Source of the DNA: Phycomyces nitens
Taxonomy: Eukaryota; Mucoromycota; Mucoromycetes; Mucorales; Phycomycetaceae
Direction of reading: 5' to 3'
Length of the DNA stretch: 64,000 nucleotides
NCBI GenBank assembly: GCA_022702545.1
Contig: JAHRBC010000007.1
Span: forward strand, 2,604,001-2,668,000
Below are positions 34,400 to 46,179 of this stretch, one piece after another; position 1 is the stretch's first letter; each line of letters opens with the position of its first letter. The position numbers and the translations under genes were made by a program. Below the pieces are notes generated by a model. The model saw only the letters and a program-made list of their open reading frames with translations, searched no databases and was not told where the DNA came from.

Positions 34400-37300
34400 T
34401 TAAGTGACGACTTTTCTAGGTAATGGAATAATCAAGCGTTTTTGAGACCCTTGTTGGAGATTGTGAGTTGTCAATGCAAAGCAAGAATGCAGACGATGTA
34501 CTGGAATAATACACTCAACGGTCTCCTCTAAAAACCCCTTCTCCCACAGCTCCAGACCTTGGTTGATCAACGGTTGATATCTGCCAGCATTATACGTCGG
34601 AAACCATTTGACGAAAGCAAAAGTAGAAACTCTTTTGATTCCACCAATCTTGATAACATGAGTAAATAAATACTCAATCTGGCCGGGAAATGCAACAAAT
34701 TCACTTGTGGAATTGTCCAGAAACAAGACTTGTACAAAAGAACCGCGCATTTTCTTTTCACCACTCCAATACTCTTGTCCTAGCAACGAAATCTTCTTCA
34801 TCTTGCGAATCCGGTCGTTGATATAGACATGCCCTCCAAGTGGGATGCTATCCGTGGCACAGAAGGAAATGCCGGTGTCTTGGTAAGCCTTGTTATAGAA
34901 TTCGACCAAGTACTTATAATGATTGCCAGTCATTATAGATAAAGGCGACAATTTCAATGGCAACGAGGTCAATGGCAGGGCTTCACTTCCTGTGACATTA
35001 AACCATGGATTGGTGGCGGCTTGGAGAAACATATTGAGGCTGAATTGCAGATGTGGAGGGTGGCCGTACTCAGAATTCACCAAGGATCTGACAGGCGTCG
35101 GTGCTATTTGAGCAACTTCTTGGAGAAATTCTACCATGGGCGGTGAAAGTTTGGCAGTATAAAACTGAAGAAAGTTGCTGATAAACGCCTTTTCCAAGAA
35201 GACCTTCATGAAAGTAATCTCAAAGCCAGTGCGGCGATTTGTCTTGATGTTCTTGAGCTTGCCATTGTATCGTTCAAAGCTATACAACCAGAATGCATAG
35301 ACAGGGCCAAAGTCAAGCATAGACTCACGTAAGTGCATATGCAGATGCATGTTTGGTGTGATGCTGACAGTTCCATACAAAATCTCGCACTTTTCGCCAA
35401 AATTGCCAAGGAGCTGGTGTGCCTCGTCTATACTCTGAGTCGTGACAGATGGTCCTGTCAATAGACGGCATGCATCAACGAATACTAGCCAGTTATTGTA
35501 GTCTGTTTCTGGCAAAGCATTCTCCAGGACAACCAGCAAATACACAAGACACCACGATCGCCACTCGTCTGCCTTCATGTATGGGAACCCAGAAGCAATT
35601 TTGTTGGACAATACAGCATATCCAGGAGGAACAAGGATTGAATCTGCCAGATGCTGCATGCGGGCAAGAGTGGTACTGGGAAAATAGCCAAGGTCTCTCC
35701 AAATGTTGACCATCCGTTTGGCTGTGCCAAGAAACAAGTTGTGCATAGGATCCACAATTGTGCACCGAACAGGATCAAAGTAATGTAGGCGGTGCAATTC
35801 TGAATACCGGGTACCATTGTGCTTCTCCAACTCTGCTCGCTCGACGTCTGATTCTGCATTGAACCACATTTCGGCATGCACAGCATTGGTTGCCTGTTCT
35901 CTTGGTGTCCAATTCTCAACGTCAAATCCAGAGTAATCAATCTTGCTTGATCCATCGATCACTGAAAACTGACGTGCACACTTGTGACAGGCGTTGGTGC
36001 TTGCATGTCCTGTAAATCCCGCGGTTTTTCTTGCAGCAGGTATATCACAGGCAACACACATGAGAGCAGCACGAACACGAACACCACCAGGGAACATAGC
36101 CGTCTTGATTGTCATTCCAGTGTAAAATTCAACCAATTCGTCAACAAGAGGCTCAAGAAAGTTGTTCATCTGATCGGTCTTTGCTTCCTTTGGCCCTGGC
36201 ATGACACCAACAAGAATGATATTTTCTGGCTTCATCCTTTCTTCCCTGGGCAAGTTGTTGATTGACAGATACAACGCACCACTGGCATGAGTGCGCCCAT
36301 CGAATGGCTGAAACCAATCCACATTCAATGTCAACATGAGGGAATGGTTATCATCAACAAATGGCATATCGTTATCATCCAGCAACTCATTCCACATTGC
36401 ACCATTGTATATATCAAGGAAGGTGTTCTACACGGTCTCTCTTGATCTCCATTGCAATATCTTGTCCTCAAATCCAGGCTTACAGAGATACTGTGTCAAA
36501 GTGTTCTTGAGCGAATTGTATGGGAACACCATGAACGGAATAGGATCTCTGGCAGATTGATCGTGGAAAAGAGGATTGTTGCAAATTTGGGCTTGTGTGG
36601 TCGAGTACTTCTTGAAGGTGCATGCTGGCTGGTGATTGTCTGGCAAGTAAATTGCAAAGCACTTGTTGCAAACGGTGTACTTTACAATGCCTTTGGTCAT
36701 GGTATCAAATCCGGTCATTGCTTTCAAGGCGTTGACAGTAATAGGCAGGTCAGCATCCTTCTCAAAGGCAACAAGAAGATGGCAGAAGAATTTGAGCATG
36801 GCCGATCCTCCCGTTTGCACCAAGTAGAATGCTTGGAAGATAACACCAAAGATGGCCATGAACTGGCTAGTTTGGGACATGTCATGAATCTTCAAGGATC
36901 CAACTACAAAGGAAAGTATATGATAAATAACTTGTATACAATTAAATATGTTTGTATTTTATGTATACATACTTGAAGCCATCATTTGTTCAAAACCATT
37001 GCCGCCATCAATCTCAGTCTCATCTTCATTGCTAGATTCATCATTTGAATTGGAATCCTCATTGTCAGCTGCAATGAGTGATGACTCAACATCTGATTCC
37101 TCCTCAACGTCAAAAACATCGTCTTCTCTCAAGAAAGGTATCTGTTGTCCAGTAGTTTTGACTGACATGATAGAAAAGTTGTCTTCATCTATAATAAAAT
37201 AAAAGTTAGTACCTGTAATTGATAACCAAAATATATCGCACTTACAATCAATAAACTCATTAGAAACATCAGGCATTATGATATCTGACTCTTCTTCAAC

Positions 37301-37534
37301 TGTGCTTCTGACATTGGCTGTAATAATTAACAACAAACATTATTAGATTATGAATAACGATATACAATTTCACTTACAATCATCTCTATCCTTGGGACCA
37401 ATGCTTGACACATTATCAGAATTCTTATGGCGCATGAATGTCTGTGCATTCTGCAATATTCCATCGGCTGTATATTTGGTACAGGCCGAACATTTGCACA
37501 GGAGGTTGTATGTTTCGTTTTTAATGTTATTCAT
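34400..37534 (-). pseudogene. Transposase of element E (one TAG)
   Basis: Four exons on the minus strand starting at 37534 (MNNIKNETYNLLCKCSACTK). Exon 1 has CKCSAC...FMRH; exons 2-3 are acidic (DVEEESDVESSLIAADNEDS). The last exon begins near 36901. TAG at 36428-36430 replaces a Glu codon that E' keeps. Downstream the frame is open to 34400, with LTLNVDWFQPFDG, LVGVMPGPKEAKTD, ACDIPAARKTAGFTGHAS, IVDPMHNLFLGTAKRM, HLHMHLRESMLDFGPVYAFW and IPLPRKVVT. All three candidate catalytic aspartates are present. A single change separates this copy from an open frame. Confidence 0.85.
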
Positions 37535-38137
37535 AATAAAGATTATATGAGCAAGAGGTATTATATTTGGCTCTTTTTTATATGAATCATATTTCAGAGC
37601 GAGACGATATATATTATTAATCCTATCATCAAACACACCATTTATTCATCATCGTCTTTTGATATCTGGGCTTTGAATCAATCTCCCTTAATATTTATAA
37701 GCATTACAAACCCAATCTCTGTTAAATTCAAAAAAATTGATGGATTACTAATGGTGCCGAAATTATTAATTATCCTTGAATATTATTTTTTTATTTTAAA
37801 ATATTGGTCATTATTATTATGTACACATTGATTCATCTTAAATATATTGAATGTTTTGTCTATAAAATCAATAAAAAAGCAAGAATCGTAAAAATTTATA
37901 TAGTTTATAAAAATGAAAAAAATAGTACCAATTTTATTTATTTGTTTTGCAAAGTCATTTAAAATGTGTGCTATTTTGCGTCAAATCTGCGATTTAGAGC
38001 TCATATATGAAATAAAATGCGAAATTAGGTCTCATCATTAAAAAATCATCAAAATGATGGAGTTAGAATTCATTTTTAAAAATTCGTAATAATTCAAAAT
38101 CTCTAATTCTGGCTAATACAACCCTTCTTTTGCAGTG
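37535..38137. other. 5' terminal region of element E
   Basis: AT-rich sequence between the transposase start and the CACTG terminus, with long A/T runs. It should hold the transposase promoter and subterminal binding sites; none can be named. Confidence 0.4.
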
Positions 38138-38404
38138 AAGGCTGTGGACCCCTTGCTTGAGCATGTCCCATTTGGTGGGAAACTATTTGTCTTTGGTGGT
38201 GACTTTCGTCAGGTTCTTCCTGTCATCCCCAGAGCGTCCAGGTCCCAGATCGTGTCCCAGTGCATCAGTAGAGCCAGTGCATGGAGACATGTAAAGACAC
38301 TGAAGCTGAGGAGAAACATGAGAATTGCCCAGGCAAACACTTCTGAAGATGCAATGCAGCTCAAGAATTTTGCGGCATTTCTCTTGCAAGTAGGCAGTGG
38401 CGTT
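38138..38404 (+). pseudogene. Helitron-type PIF1 helicase, internal fragment
   Basis: The plus-strand frame reads KAVDPLLEHVPFGGKLFVFG, then GDFRQVLPVIPRASRSQIVS, LKLRRNMRI and NFAAFLLQVGSGV. GGDFRQVLPV is the Walker B-side motif II region of PIF1-like Helitron helicases. It is cut on the left by the right end of E and on the right by a CACTACGG terminus at 38405. Its last 36 bp repeat the first 36 bp of the other helicase fragment (6919 downward, opposite strand), with one base different, so these are two copies of one Helitron family. Confidence 0.85.
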
Positions 38405-38814
38405 CACTACGGCGGAAGGACCGGTAGCTGTGCCAAAAACGGTAGCATAACTACTGTTTTTTATGATTTTAGAGCACTTTATCTCCGCAGATTGTGGTTG
38501 AAAGGTAATGTCATCGATCCCGAATCATAAAAGTTGCATGGAATGTCTTTTCATCAGGCAATGAGGTAGTTGTAGTACCATAAAAAGGGCTCGTAAGTTT
38601 TTAGGCAACCTTGTTTATTGAAATGAGCATTTTATTTGGTGTTAAAGATGTTGCGCATTTTTGAGAAAAATAATTTTTCGCATGTGTGAACAAAACGGTA
38701 GTTATGCTACCGTTTTTTTGAAACAATTTTTTTGTTTTTGACATTATTAGCCATTTTATTTTATTTTATTTGGTATTGATATTTATAAGGAAAGAAAAAA
38801 GAAAAAGAAAATTT
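38405..38814. mobile_element. Terminus of a different CACTA element, J
   Basis: The helicase frame breaks at GGCGTT followed by CACTACGGCGGAAGGACCGG. This has the CACTA start but differs from the CACTG ends elsewhere in the window. Two inverted copies of a motif lie inside: AAAACGGTAGCATAACTAC near 38433 and AAAACGGTAGTTATGCTACC near 38692. The motif is itself nearly palindromic. No second terminus of this type is visible, so the far end lies elsewhere or is lost. Confidence 0.6.
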
Positions 38815-39037
38815 TTATAAAGTGGCAAGGTTCCCCATGGTCACACGCAGATTATCATTAAACACGTAATATGGTGCAATGATAAAGAACTGATTACTAC
38901 TCAGAGGGTACTGGATGAGCCCAACTTGATGCTGAATGTCATCCACATTAACAGCATATTTTGGCTGGGTTGTTTGTCCAGTTGAGCTGTGTGACCGCCA
39001 TATTACGATTGGCACAGATGAGTCTTGGGCTGCTGTA
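38815..39037 (-). pseudogene. C-terminal exon of element J gene (part, split by R3)
   Basis: The minus-strand frame reads VPIVIWRSHSSTGQTTQPKY, then VNVDDIQHQVGLIQYPLSSN and ends RVTMGNLATL. It is cut by the R3 insertion at 39038-39042 (CCATG) and continues upstream in frame at 44335 (FVEVMKEHG joined to TAAQDSS). The block order, a FAFV-like strand followed by a C-terminal hydrophobic end, recalls the C-termini of the main transposases here, but identity is low. I take it as the C-terminus of a related but distinct transposase. Confidence 0.5.
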
Positions 39038-39042
39038 CCATG

Positions 39043-39320
39043 TGAGGTAGATTAGGGTTTTTAGGGAACTAGTAGATACTGTGAGAGTGTTCTTTATTAA
39101 AGAAAGAATATTATGGTGGTTTATATACTTATTATTCTAATTCCCTTTTAATGTAACGTCTATTGTGTAATGGTCGGTTATAACTGTTGAAGTGTGAAGT
39201 GTACGTGTGCCTGGTGTGTAACTGCTCCTGAGATGTTAACCTGCCAGGGTCATTAGCAAAGAGGAACCGGAGATCGGTTGTGGAGTCTGTATTTCACTCA
39301 GCTGTGGTGTGTATACCACA
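39043..39320 (-). repeat. 3' LTR of R3
   Basis: 278 bp; matches 44052-44329 throughout by eye. Contains the CTTTATTAA box shared with R4 (plus-strand reading). Bounded by CCATG on the left and the polypurine tract on the right. Confidence 0.93.
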
Positions 39321-39385
39321 TTACCCCCTTCCAGGTTGAATAACCGTTTCGCAGAGGTTGAGATACTTTGACTGAAAGGACCGTG

Positions 39386-42300
39386 TTAGCGTCTTGTGCG
39401 TTTGCTTTGGCGTGTAGGTGTATGCTGCGTGTTGCGGCGCTTGCTAATGTACGTTGCATTGACTGTGCGTGTCTGATTTAATAGTGTCTTGTCTGTTGGT
39501 GTTGCACCAAGTCGATCCCAATAATCCGCGATAGGTTTAGGGCTGCTAAAGGATTCTGGGTCTTGCCATGTGTCATCCTTTTCTTCATAGCCTTCCCATC
39601 TAACTCTATATTCATATTTTCCTTTTGATAGTTCTCTGTGAGCTACGACTGCTCTGACTGTAAAGTACTCTTTGCCGATTTTCTGGACTTCCTCGAGTGA
39701 GACGAGTTTGTCCTGTGAGATTAATTTGAGTTGTGACGGTGGATATTCTCTGGGCATCAGCAGTCCTTGTTCATCCATGAGGACGTAAGAACCTCCCTGT
39801 TTCTCTCTGACTACAGTGTATGGACCTTGGTATGCTGGTTCCAATTTTCCGTGTTGCAGTTCTTTAATCATTACTTGGCTGTTAGCAGGGAATTGTATCA
39901 TCCTGTACTTATTGTCAAACTTGCCCTTTTGTGCATTAGTCATTGCTTTTGCTCTTTCAGCGATTGCCGGAAATACAATGTCTGCCATGTCTTTGATGCG
40001 TCGTTGTAATTCATCTTCTGTGAGCGATGGAACTGCTGGATCATTGTTGTAGCTTTTAAAACCGTTCATTGTCCTGGCGAACATGAGGTTGTAAGGCGCC
40101 GTTCCATTACGCTTTGTCACTTTGGCATTCATTGCTAGTTGTATACTAGGCACATAGAGGTCCCAGTCTCGAGTCGCTCCTTGTATGCATTTCTTTATAG
40201 CATTCGTTGATATCTGTACCCAGCGTTCGGCGACGCCGTTTGCTCTAGGGTGATAGGGCGTAGCTAATCTGTGGTCAAATCCAGATGCTTCAGCTAGTTT
40301 CTTCATAAGTGAGTTGACGAACTCTTTGCCATTGTCTGATTGTAGGTATCTAGGGAATCCGAAATTACAAAAGACGTTGATTACAGTGTTCACTACGGTG
40401 TCCTGTGTCTTATCAGGTATTGCACGTAATACACAAAATCTTGTGCAAATGTCTACCATTACGAGTAAATAGTTGTTATTGTTGTGAGAGGTCGTGAAAG
40501 GGCCTGCGAGGTCGATAGCCCAATGGTCGCATGGTAAGTATGCATGAATTGGTCGTAGAGGGTGATAGCCTTTCTTCGCTATGTTATACTTTTGGCACTC
40601 TATACAGCTTTGTACTACCTTGACGGCGTCTCTATGTATGTTTGTCCAGTGTATACCTTCATTATGAAGTGAGTTTGTTATGGCGTCTGCTCCAAAGTGT
40701 CCGAAAGCATGTGCTTTGGTGAGAAGGTCTTCTCTTTCGTTATCCGGTGGTGTTAACATTTCATCGTAGTTCTTGTTGACTAGAGTTTGTTGTCTGTTAA
40801 TGACTATTTTTCGTCCGTTGAGAGTTTCTGCGGAGTCATTACCCCCTTCCAGCTCTTTATCCGTAGGAAAAAGGCGTGATAATTGGTCGGGTAGGATGTT
40901 GCTGAGACCAGGTAGATGGAGTACCTCAAATGTATATTCGAGTATAGTGTCGAGCCAGTTTATCATCATAGCATTGGCGATTTTTTGTGTATGAATATAT
41001 GTGAGCGCTTTGTGATCTGTATACAGGGTGAATGGGTTACCCCAGAGATATTTGTGAAATTTGTTTAGTGCGTATATGACTGCCAGCAACTCGCGTTTGG
41101 TTGTAGAATAGTTTCGTTCACTCTTGGATAAGGCGCGTGCCATGAATCCGATGTGTCTTGTCTCTCCATTGATGACTTGGTAGAGTACGGCACCTATGCC
41201 TACGTTGGAAGCATCAGTGGCCACACTGAAAGGGTATTTCAAGTTTGGGTAACACAGGATTGGTAATTTGAGTAATATAGCCTTGAGGCTTGTGAAACTA
41301 TTGATGTGTTTGTCATTCCATATATGTTCGAGAGAACCTTCATTGCGAAGTTGGTCCAGTGGTGCCGTGAGTTGGGCTACGTTAGGGATATGTTCTCTGA
41401 AGTAGTTTATGACGCCCAGGAAGCGTTGTATGTCTTTTCCGGTTGACGGAAGTGGCCATTCTTGTATGTTGCTTACCTTGCGTGTGTCTAATGATATACC
41501 TTTCTCTGATACGCAGAAGCCTAGTAGAAAGACCGCTCTTTGTGCGAAATGGCACTTCTTTGGATTTAATATGAGGTTGACTTTAGTGAGTTGACTTATT
41601 GCTGCGTTAACATGCTTTGCGTGCTCTTCCATGTTATGTGAAAACACGACAATATCATCCACGAAGGTGGTGACAAATGGCATGTCTTGAAAGACGATGT
41701 TCATCACTCGTTGGAACTTAGATGAGATGGGCTTTAATCCGAAAGGACAACCGCGGAACATATACTGTCTTCCTTTAAAGGTAAATGCTGTCTTTGGTCT
41801 ATCTGGCTTGTATACTTCGAAGCGGTGGAAGGCACTTGTCAAGTCCAGTGTCGTGAATATCACTGCGTCTTTGAGTGTGTGGAAGATGTCCCTTATGAGA
41901 GGTAAAGGGTATCGATCTTCTTTGAGGAGTTTGTTGATATGTCTAGGGTCGAGACATGGTCTTCGGTCAGTATAGTTTCCGAACATATCTTTTTTCGGAG
42001 CTAGTGTAATTGGGCTGTTCCAAGCTGTATCGTTGGATGCTACTTCAATTGTACCATCAGCTAACCAAGTGTTCACAGTTTCTTGTATTCTTGATTCATA
42101 TACTATAGGTAGAGGGTATTGCCGTCTGTAAGATGTAACTCCCTCTGGAGTGTCGATATGAATGACTGATTCAGGTATTGTGCAAAATGATGTTTTGGGA
42201 ATAAGTTTGTTTTCTTCTATCGACGCTTCAATCGCTCTCATAAACTGTTTGTATTCATCGGTTGTACCTGCAGGGGAATTATTAGGTTCTGGAACATCGT

Positions 42301-42657
42301 TGGGTATGTCTTTTTGTTTAGAGTTGACATGTTGATCGTCCCACGTAGTGGCTAGGTTTGTGATGGCCATACCCAGTTTTTGCATTAAGTCTGTGCCAAT
42401 ACTTATCTGGGTATCCAAGGATAAACTCATGACGATAAAGCTGTGCTGAATTGTTTTGTTATTATATGATAGTGTGACATTGTCTATTGTTCCTAAATGT
42501 TCTACTACACTGCCTTGGGAGGCTAAATATATTTTTTGATGTAAAATCTTTTTATTTGCACGAAGAGAGAGTGATTGCATTAAATGCGGCGAGATGAAGG
42601 AGGCGTTGGCTCCAGAGTCCACCAGGGCCCAGACACGTCTACTCTTGTGCTTGGAGG
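39386..42657 (-). CDS. Pol of R3: protease, RT, RNase H, integrase, chromodomain
   Basis: One open minus-strand frame of about 1,090 codons. Order: aspartic protease (ALVDSGANASFISPHLM), RT (RRPCLDPRHINKLL, FRGCPFGLKPISSKFQR, TTFVDDIVVFS with FVDD as the catalytic box), RNase H (FSVATDASNVGIGAVLYQ, LYTDHKALTYI), integrase zinc finger (HFGADAITNSLHNEGIHW, CIECQKYN), integrase core (WAIDLAGPF, YLQSDNGKEFVN, HPRANGVAERW for the D-D-E triad) and a C-terminal chromodomain (YEYRVRWEGYEEKDDTWQDP). Together these enzymes copy the RNA and insert the DNA. The frame overlaps the end of the gag frame by about 20 bp and needs a +1 shift from it. There is no internal stop. Confidence 0.93.
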
Positions 42658-44011
42658 TTCAGCTGGCTGAGGTCCACGTCAATGTTGTCATTGGCTGGTT
42701 CATTGACGTGGGCCATGCGGGCGCTACGGTTGGCAAAGACCGGGGTCTTGTTCTTTGCCAAGTGGTATTCTTGGCACTTATGCCCGGGGACATAAGGTGC
42801 CTTGTGGCAAAAGCGGCACAGTGTTGGTGCTCTTGGGGCACTTACCGGTGTGGAGAACTTGTTCTCTTTAGGAACCAAGTTTCTCAGTACCTGACACTCC
42901 TGTAAGGAGTGTCGTCCCTTGGGGTGGACTGGGCAGGACCCATTGGTGGTGGCACGTCCGACCCGGGAGAAACCTTGCCCTTCTTGAAGGAGTCCTGGTC
43001 CTCGTGGTGGTGGTGGTGGTCTTCTTGTCGGCGCTTGCTGCCAGTAGCCCAGCGTTCCTCTTGAGGTCTGACCTCGTTTTCTTCGCCACAGGTGGCTATC
43101 ACCAACGGGATGACCTGGTTGATATCCTTTGGCGTGGTCAGGCCAAAGTGTTGGGCAATAGTTTGCCAGGCCTTCTCTCTGACCGTCTTTGTCAACGAGG
43201 TGACAAAGAGCCAAACCAGTTCTTCACCGTTGGGCAGTGCTGCGGCGTGGGCAGCCTCTTGGTACTTACTGGCGTACCCACGGATCTGCTCTCTTGGCCC
43301 TTGGGTGAGAGCTCTCATCTCCTGTCTCTTCATCCACAGATGGTAAGGGTTACCATGTTCTTGTTCCATCTGTCGACGGAATTCGCCCCAGGTGTACCCC
43401 TTTCCGGCCTTGGTGTACTGGAACGAGATTCTCTGGCTTTCGTCACAGGTGAGCCAGAAGAGACGTTCCCAGTGCTTGTCGAATGTCAAGTTGTGGGCAC
43501 GGAGCTGCACCTCAAATTCGTTCAAGAACGACCGAATGGACTCATGTACCATCTTGCTTGGCTGCCGGATGGGTCCACCTTGGAGCTGGAAGGCTGGCAG
43601 GTTGGGGGGAACGAACGAGTCGAGCTTGTTGGCGTGGTCCCTGCCTTCCTTCTTTTTATGGATCTTCTCCAAGACCTCTGCTGCCGAGGCGTCGGCCAGC
43701 ACTTCCTGGGCGGACAGGAAGGCTTTCCAGCGCACCATCGTATTGTCGACGGCAGCTTGGGCCAGGGCGACTTCTTCGGGAGAAGCGCTGGGGTTAGCCA
43801 GAACCTTCATCAGGTCGGCCGATGCGTTCTTGCGACGCTTGTCTAGGTCGGCTCCAATTGCCATGGTGTCAATGGCTACGGGCTCCTCGGTGATGTCGAT
43901 GATTTCACCCATGACTTGGTCTTCACCGATGTGCTGGTGTACATCACTGATGTCGGTCTGGATGCTCTCGTTCGAGCTGGTAATGGAAGCGTTTGCGATA
44001 TAATCGGACAT
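42639..44011 (-). CDS. Gag of R3 (internal frame change)
   Basis: The frame starts MSDYIANASITSSNESIQTD at 44011 and carries the capsid-like core (HWERLFWLTCDESQRISFQY, MRALTQGPREQIRGYASKY, GEELVWLFVTSLTKTVREKA). It stops at 42884. The rest, CPVHPKGRHSLQECQVLRNL followed by a cysteine-histidine motif (CRFCHKAPYVPGHKC), is in a second frame running to a TAG at 42639. So a -1 (or +2) shift near 42950 is needed to make the whole Gag. This is either a mutation in an otherwise intact element or a feature of the family. The core resembles the R4 Gag at 1-946. Confidence 0.8.
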
Positions 44012-44051
44012 AGTTGAAAGAATTATAAAAAATACAATTCACAGTAAAAAA

Positions 44052-44329
44052 TGAGGTAGATTAGGGTTTTTAGGGAACTAGTAGATACTGTGAGAGTGTT
44101 CTTTATTAAAGAAAGAATATTATGGTGGTTTATATACTTATTATTCTAATTCCCTTTTAATGTAACGTCTATTGTGTAATGGTCGGTTATAACTGTTGAA
44201 GTGTGAAGTGTACGTGTGCCTGGTGTGTAACTGCTCCTGAGATGTTAACCTGCCAGGGTCATTAGCAAAGAGGAACCGGAGATCGGTTGTGGAGTCTGTA
44301 TTTCACTCAGCTGTGGTGTGTATACCACA
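44052..44329 (-). repeat. 5' LTR of R3
   Basis: 278 bp, same as the 3' LTR at 39043-39320. Followed on the right by the CCATG duplication at 44330-44334 and preceded on the left by the gag leader. Confidence 0.93.
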
Positions 44330-44334
44330 CCATG

Positions 44335-45190
44335 CTCTTTCATCACTTCAACGAATGCCAGAAAATGCAGTGTGCCATCAACCTCTTTATGCTCAAAATA
44401 AAATTCCACGGTGCCAACAAACCAGCTTTGAATAGTTATATTGCAACAGCTAGATAAAAATATAAAAAATGCGAGTGATCTCTATTTTGTATTTTGACTA
44501 ATACCAATACTCACTTTCTGTATGGAAAGGTAAACATCACATGATGATTGCCACGTCTGGTCTCGTTTTTTATTCTTCGGTACATACATGAAGAATGTAC
44601 GGTTGAATTTTTCCAAAGACGAGAAGCAACAACAATCGTCAGGTCATCAAGTTCAATACTGTTCATACCACTGTTTCACACATAGTACTTTGCCAAAGTA
44701 TTCTTGACAACAGGGCTGCTGACACCTTCCAAGTCATCATCATTCAAGCTGGCATGTCAGTTGAATGGCTCCCATAGCTGGGGAGCACTTACACCATCTG
44801 GAAGATCTAAGAAACTTGCTTCATTATATGTGGACGGCTGACTTGTACTAGGATAATTCTGAGAGCTGTTTGCTGAACTGACAAAGCTATGAACAGCAAA
44901 GCGCTCAACAAGCAAACTGGCATTTCTACCGCCCTTCAAGTTTGACGTGATAAGCTTGGAGTATACTCTAATTACTTTTTCCATGGGTAGGTAAGAGATT
45001 ATTTGACTAATAATAGCAATAGCAGCAAAGACACTTCTTGGTCAATGATGACAAAATCAATGTACCTGTCATCAATGATTGTGGCCAGTGAGGCACGGCT
45101 AGGACAATAGCACTCCACATTTACAAGTCCAAAAGAATGTGGTGTGCCAAGAATCTTCTTCAAGACACCTTTAAGAGTGCAAACCAGACT
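44335..45190 (-). pseudogene. Decayed gene of element J, upstream exons
   Basis: Coding-like stretches on the minus strand, from upstream to downstream: VLKKILGTPHSFGLVNVECY and ATIIDDRYIDFVIIDQE (about 45180-45040); KVIRVYSKLITSNLKGGRNA (from 44999) through VSAPQLWEPFN; then LNDDDLEGVSSPVVKNTLAK, IELDDLTIVVASRLWKNSTV, CMYRRIKNETRRGNHHVMF and, after an intron-like gap, WFVGTVEFYFEHKEVDG. Two in-frame TGA codons interrupt it (after EPFN and after AKYYV). It joins the C-terminal piece at 38815-39037 once R3 is removed. The family is not certain; the layout suggests a transposon protein. Confidence 0.5.
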
Positions 45191-45500
45191 CGTAAGAGAA
45201 AAATAGCAGAGAATAGCCAGGCAAGTTTATTAATTAACAAACATTTGAATATACATTATAATTAATACAATATTTTTATTATGTTATAGCAGGAAAGAGC
45301 AAGCAGTTCTTTTCTTTTGGAAGATGAGATATTTCAAACGGATGATGAGGCTGAATCCCCAATCATGACAGATGTACTATAAGTTAGAGCTTTTTTGTTG
45401 CTCATCTATTCTCAATTTAATATTAATATAATATTTCTACTGTTTGATATAGGTTTACACCACTAGGAATGAGCAATGAGCCTTCATCTAAGAGAAACAG
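45191..45500 (+). pseudogene. Possible fragment of a partner-type gene
   Basis: The plus strand has a basic stretch (NQTRKRKIAENS), an intron-like gap to an acceptor near 45289, then QERASSSLLLEDEIFQTDDE and AESPIMTDVL before a stop. The basic-then-acidic order recalls exons 2-3 of the partner genes (LLDKEMLSDIESDDE in E). The match is short and could be chance. Confidence 0.25.
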
Positions 45501-46179
45501 ACTAAGTCTTTAATATTCTTTAGGCTGCTCTTATTGGTTCTTTCATATTTTTAGTATATGTTTTAGCACACTTTTTCTTTTCCTCTTTTCCTTTAGCTGT
45601 TTTATCTTTGCTTTGGTCCTCTCCTTTGAAATAAAATCGAATAACTCTCTATCACGTAAGATTGCCACCTTAATAAATGCCCGATTGGCATCTTGTATAC
45701 CACATCTTCAGCTCTGTTGTTTTTAATCTAGGAATGAAACACTCATCTCATAATTTTTCAGACACTAAAAAAAGGTGAAAATTTTTTACAGCTATATTAC
45801 ACTAAAGTTTGTTGTTCCCCACCTCCCCACCTGGGAATCTCTGTAGAATATGCATATTGTTTTCTTAATGATGTACTCATTCTGCCAACTACCATTATAT
45901 TCAAATTAGTTTTAAATCTTATGAGCTGACTTTACAGTAATATATTTTCTATGGTAAGAATATTATAATATGTTTACACTCTTTAATTAATCATATTGTG
46001 CATTCTCTATTCTCCTTCTACTGCATCTAGTATTTACATCTGTACGTTTCATATAGTGGCATTAATTCAAGAGATGCTTAGTATACCGATTAACAAGCAC
46101 AATATATACTGGTATGCTATCCAAAACAATATGCTCGGTTTATTTGATTGCTTCATTCTCTGACCACGATATCTTTATA
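45501..46179. other. AT-rich stretch, no gene seen
   Basis: Lies between the J remnants and the left end of H. No coding signature or repeat recognised. Confidence 0.45.

Larger units (their letters stand above)
31063..38137 (-). mobile_element. CACTA-like element E (7.1 kb), inverted copy of E'
   Basis: The left end is CACTGCAAAAGAAGGG at 31063, and the right end is its exact 16-bp inverse ending at 38137. In transposon orientation it lies on the minus strand, with the transposase at 37534-34400, partner at 32772-33868 and right arm at 32430-31700. It is nearly identical to E' (47271-60519 without G). The flanks do not match: R1 chromodomain on the left (TACT), Helitron helicase on the right (AAGG), so this is not a simple insertion. 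Confidence 0.88.
39043..44329 (-). mobile_element. Ty3-type retrotransposon R3, complete with LTRs
   Basis: Two 278-bp LTRs at 39043-39320 and 44052-44329 begin TGTGGTATAC and end CTACCTCA on the minus strand. By eye they look identical. The target duplication is CCATG at 39038-39042 and 44330-44334. A GGAAGGGGGTAA polypurine tract precedes the 3' LTR. Gag and Pol fill the space between. This is the youngest-looking element in the window. Confidence 0.93.

Noticed and set aside
6101..38404. The two helicase fragments as halves of one gene split by an insertion
   Set aside because: They overlap by about 36 bp with a base difference, too long for a target duplication, so they are two copies.
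43004..43846. 280-codon plus-strand frame inside R3
   Set aside because: It is the reverse of the Gag-coding sequence; its length is explained by high GC and absence of stops there, with no motif of its own.
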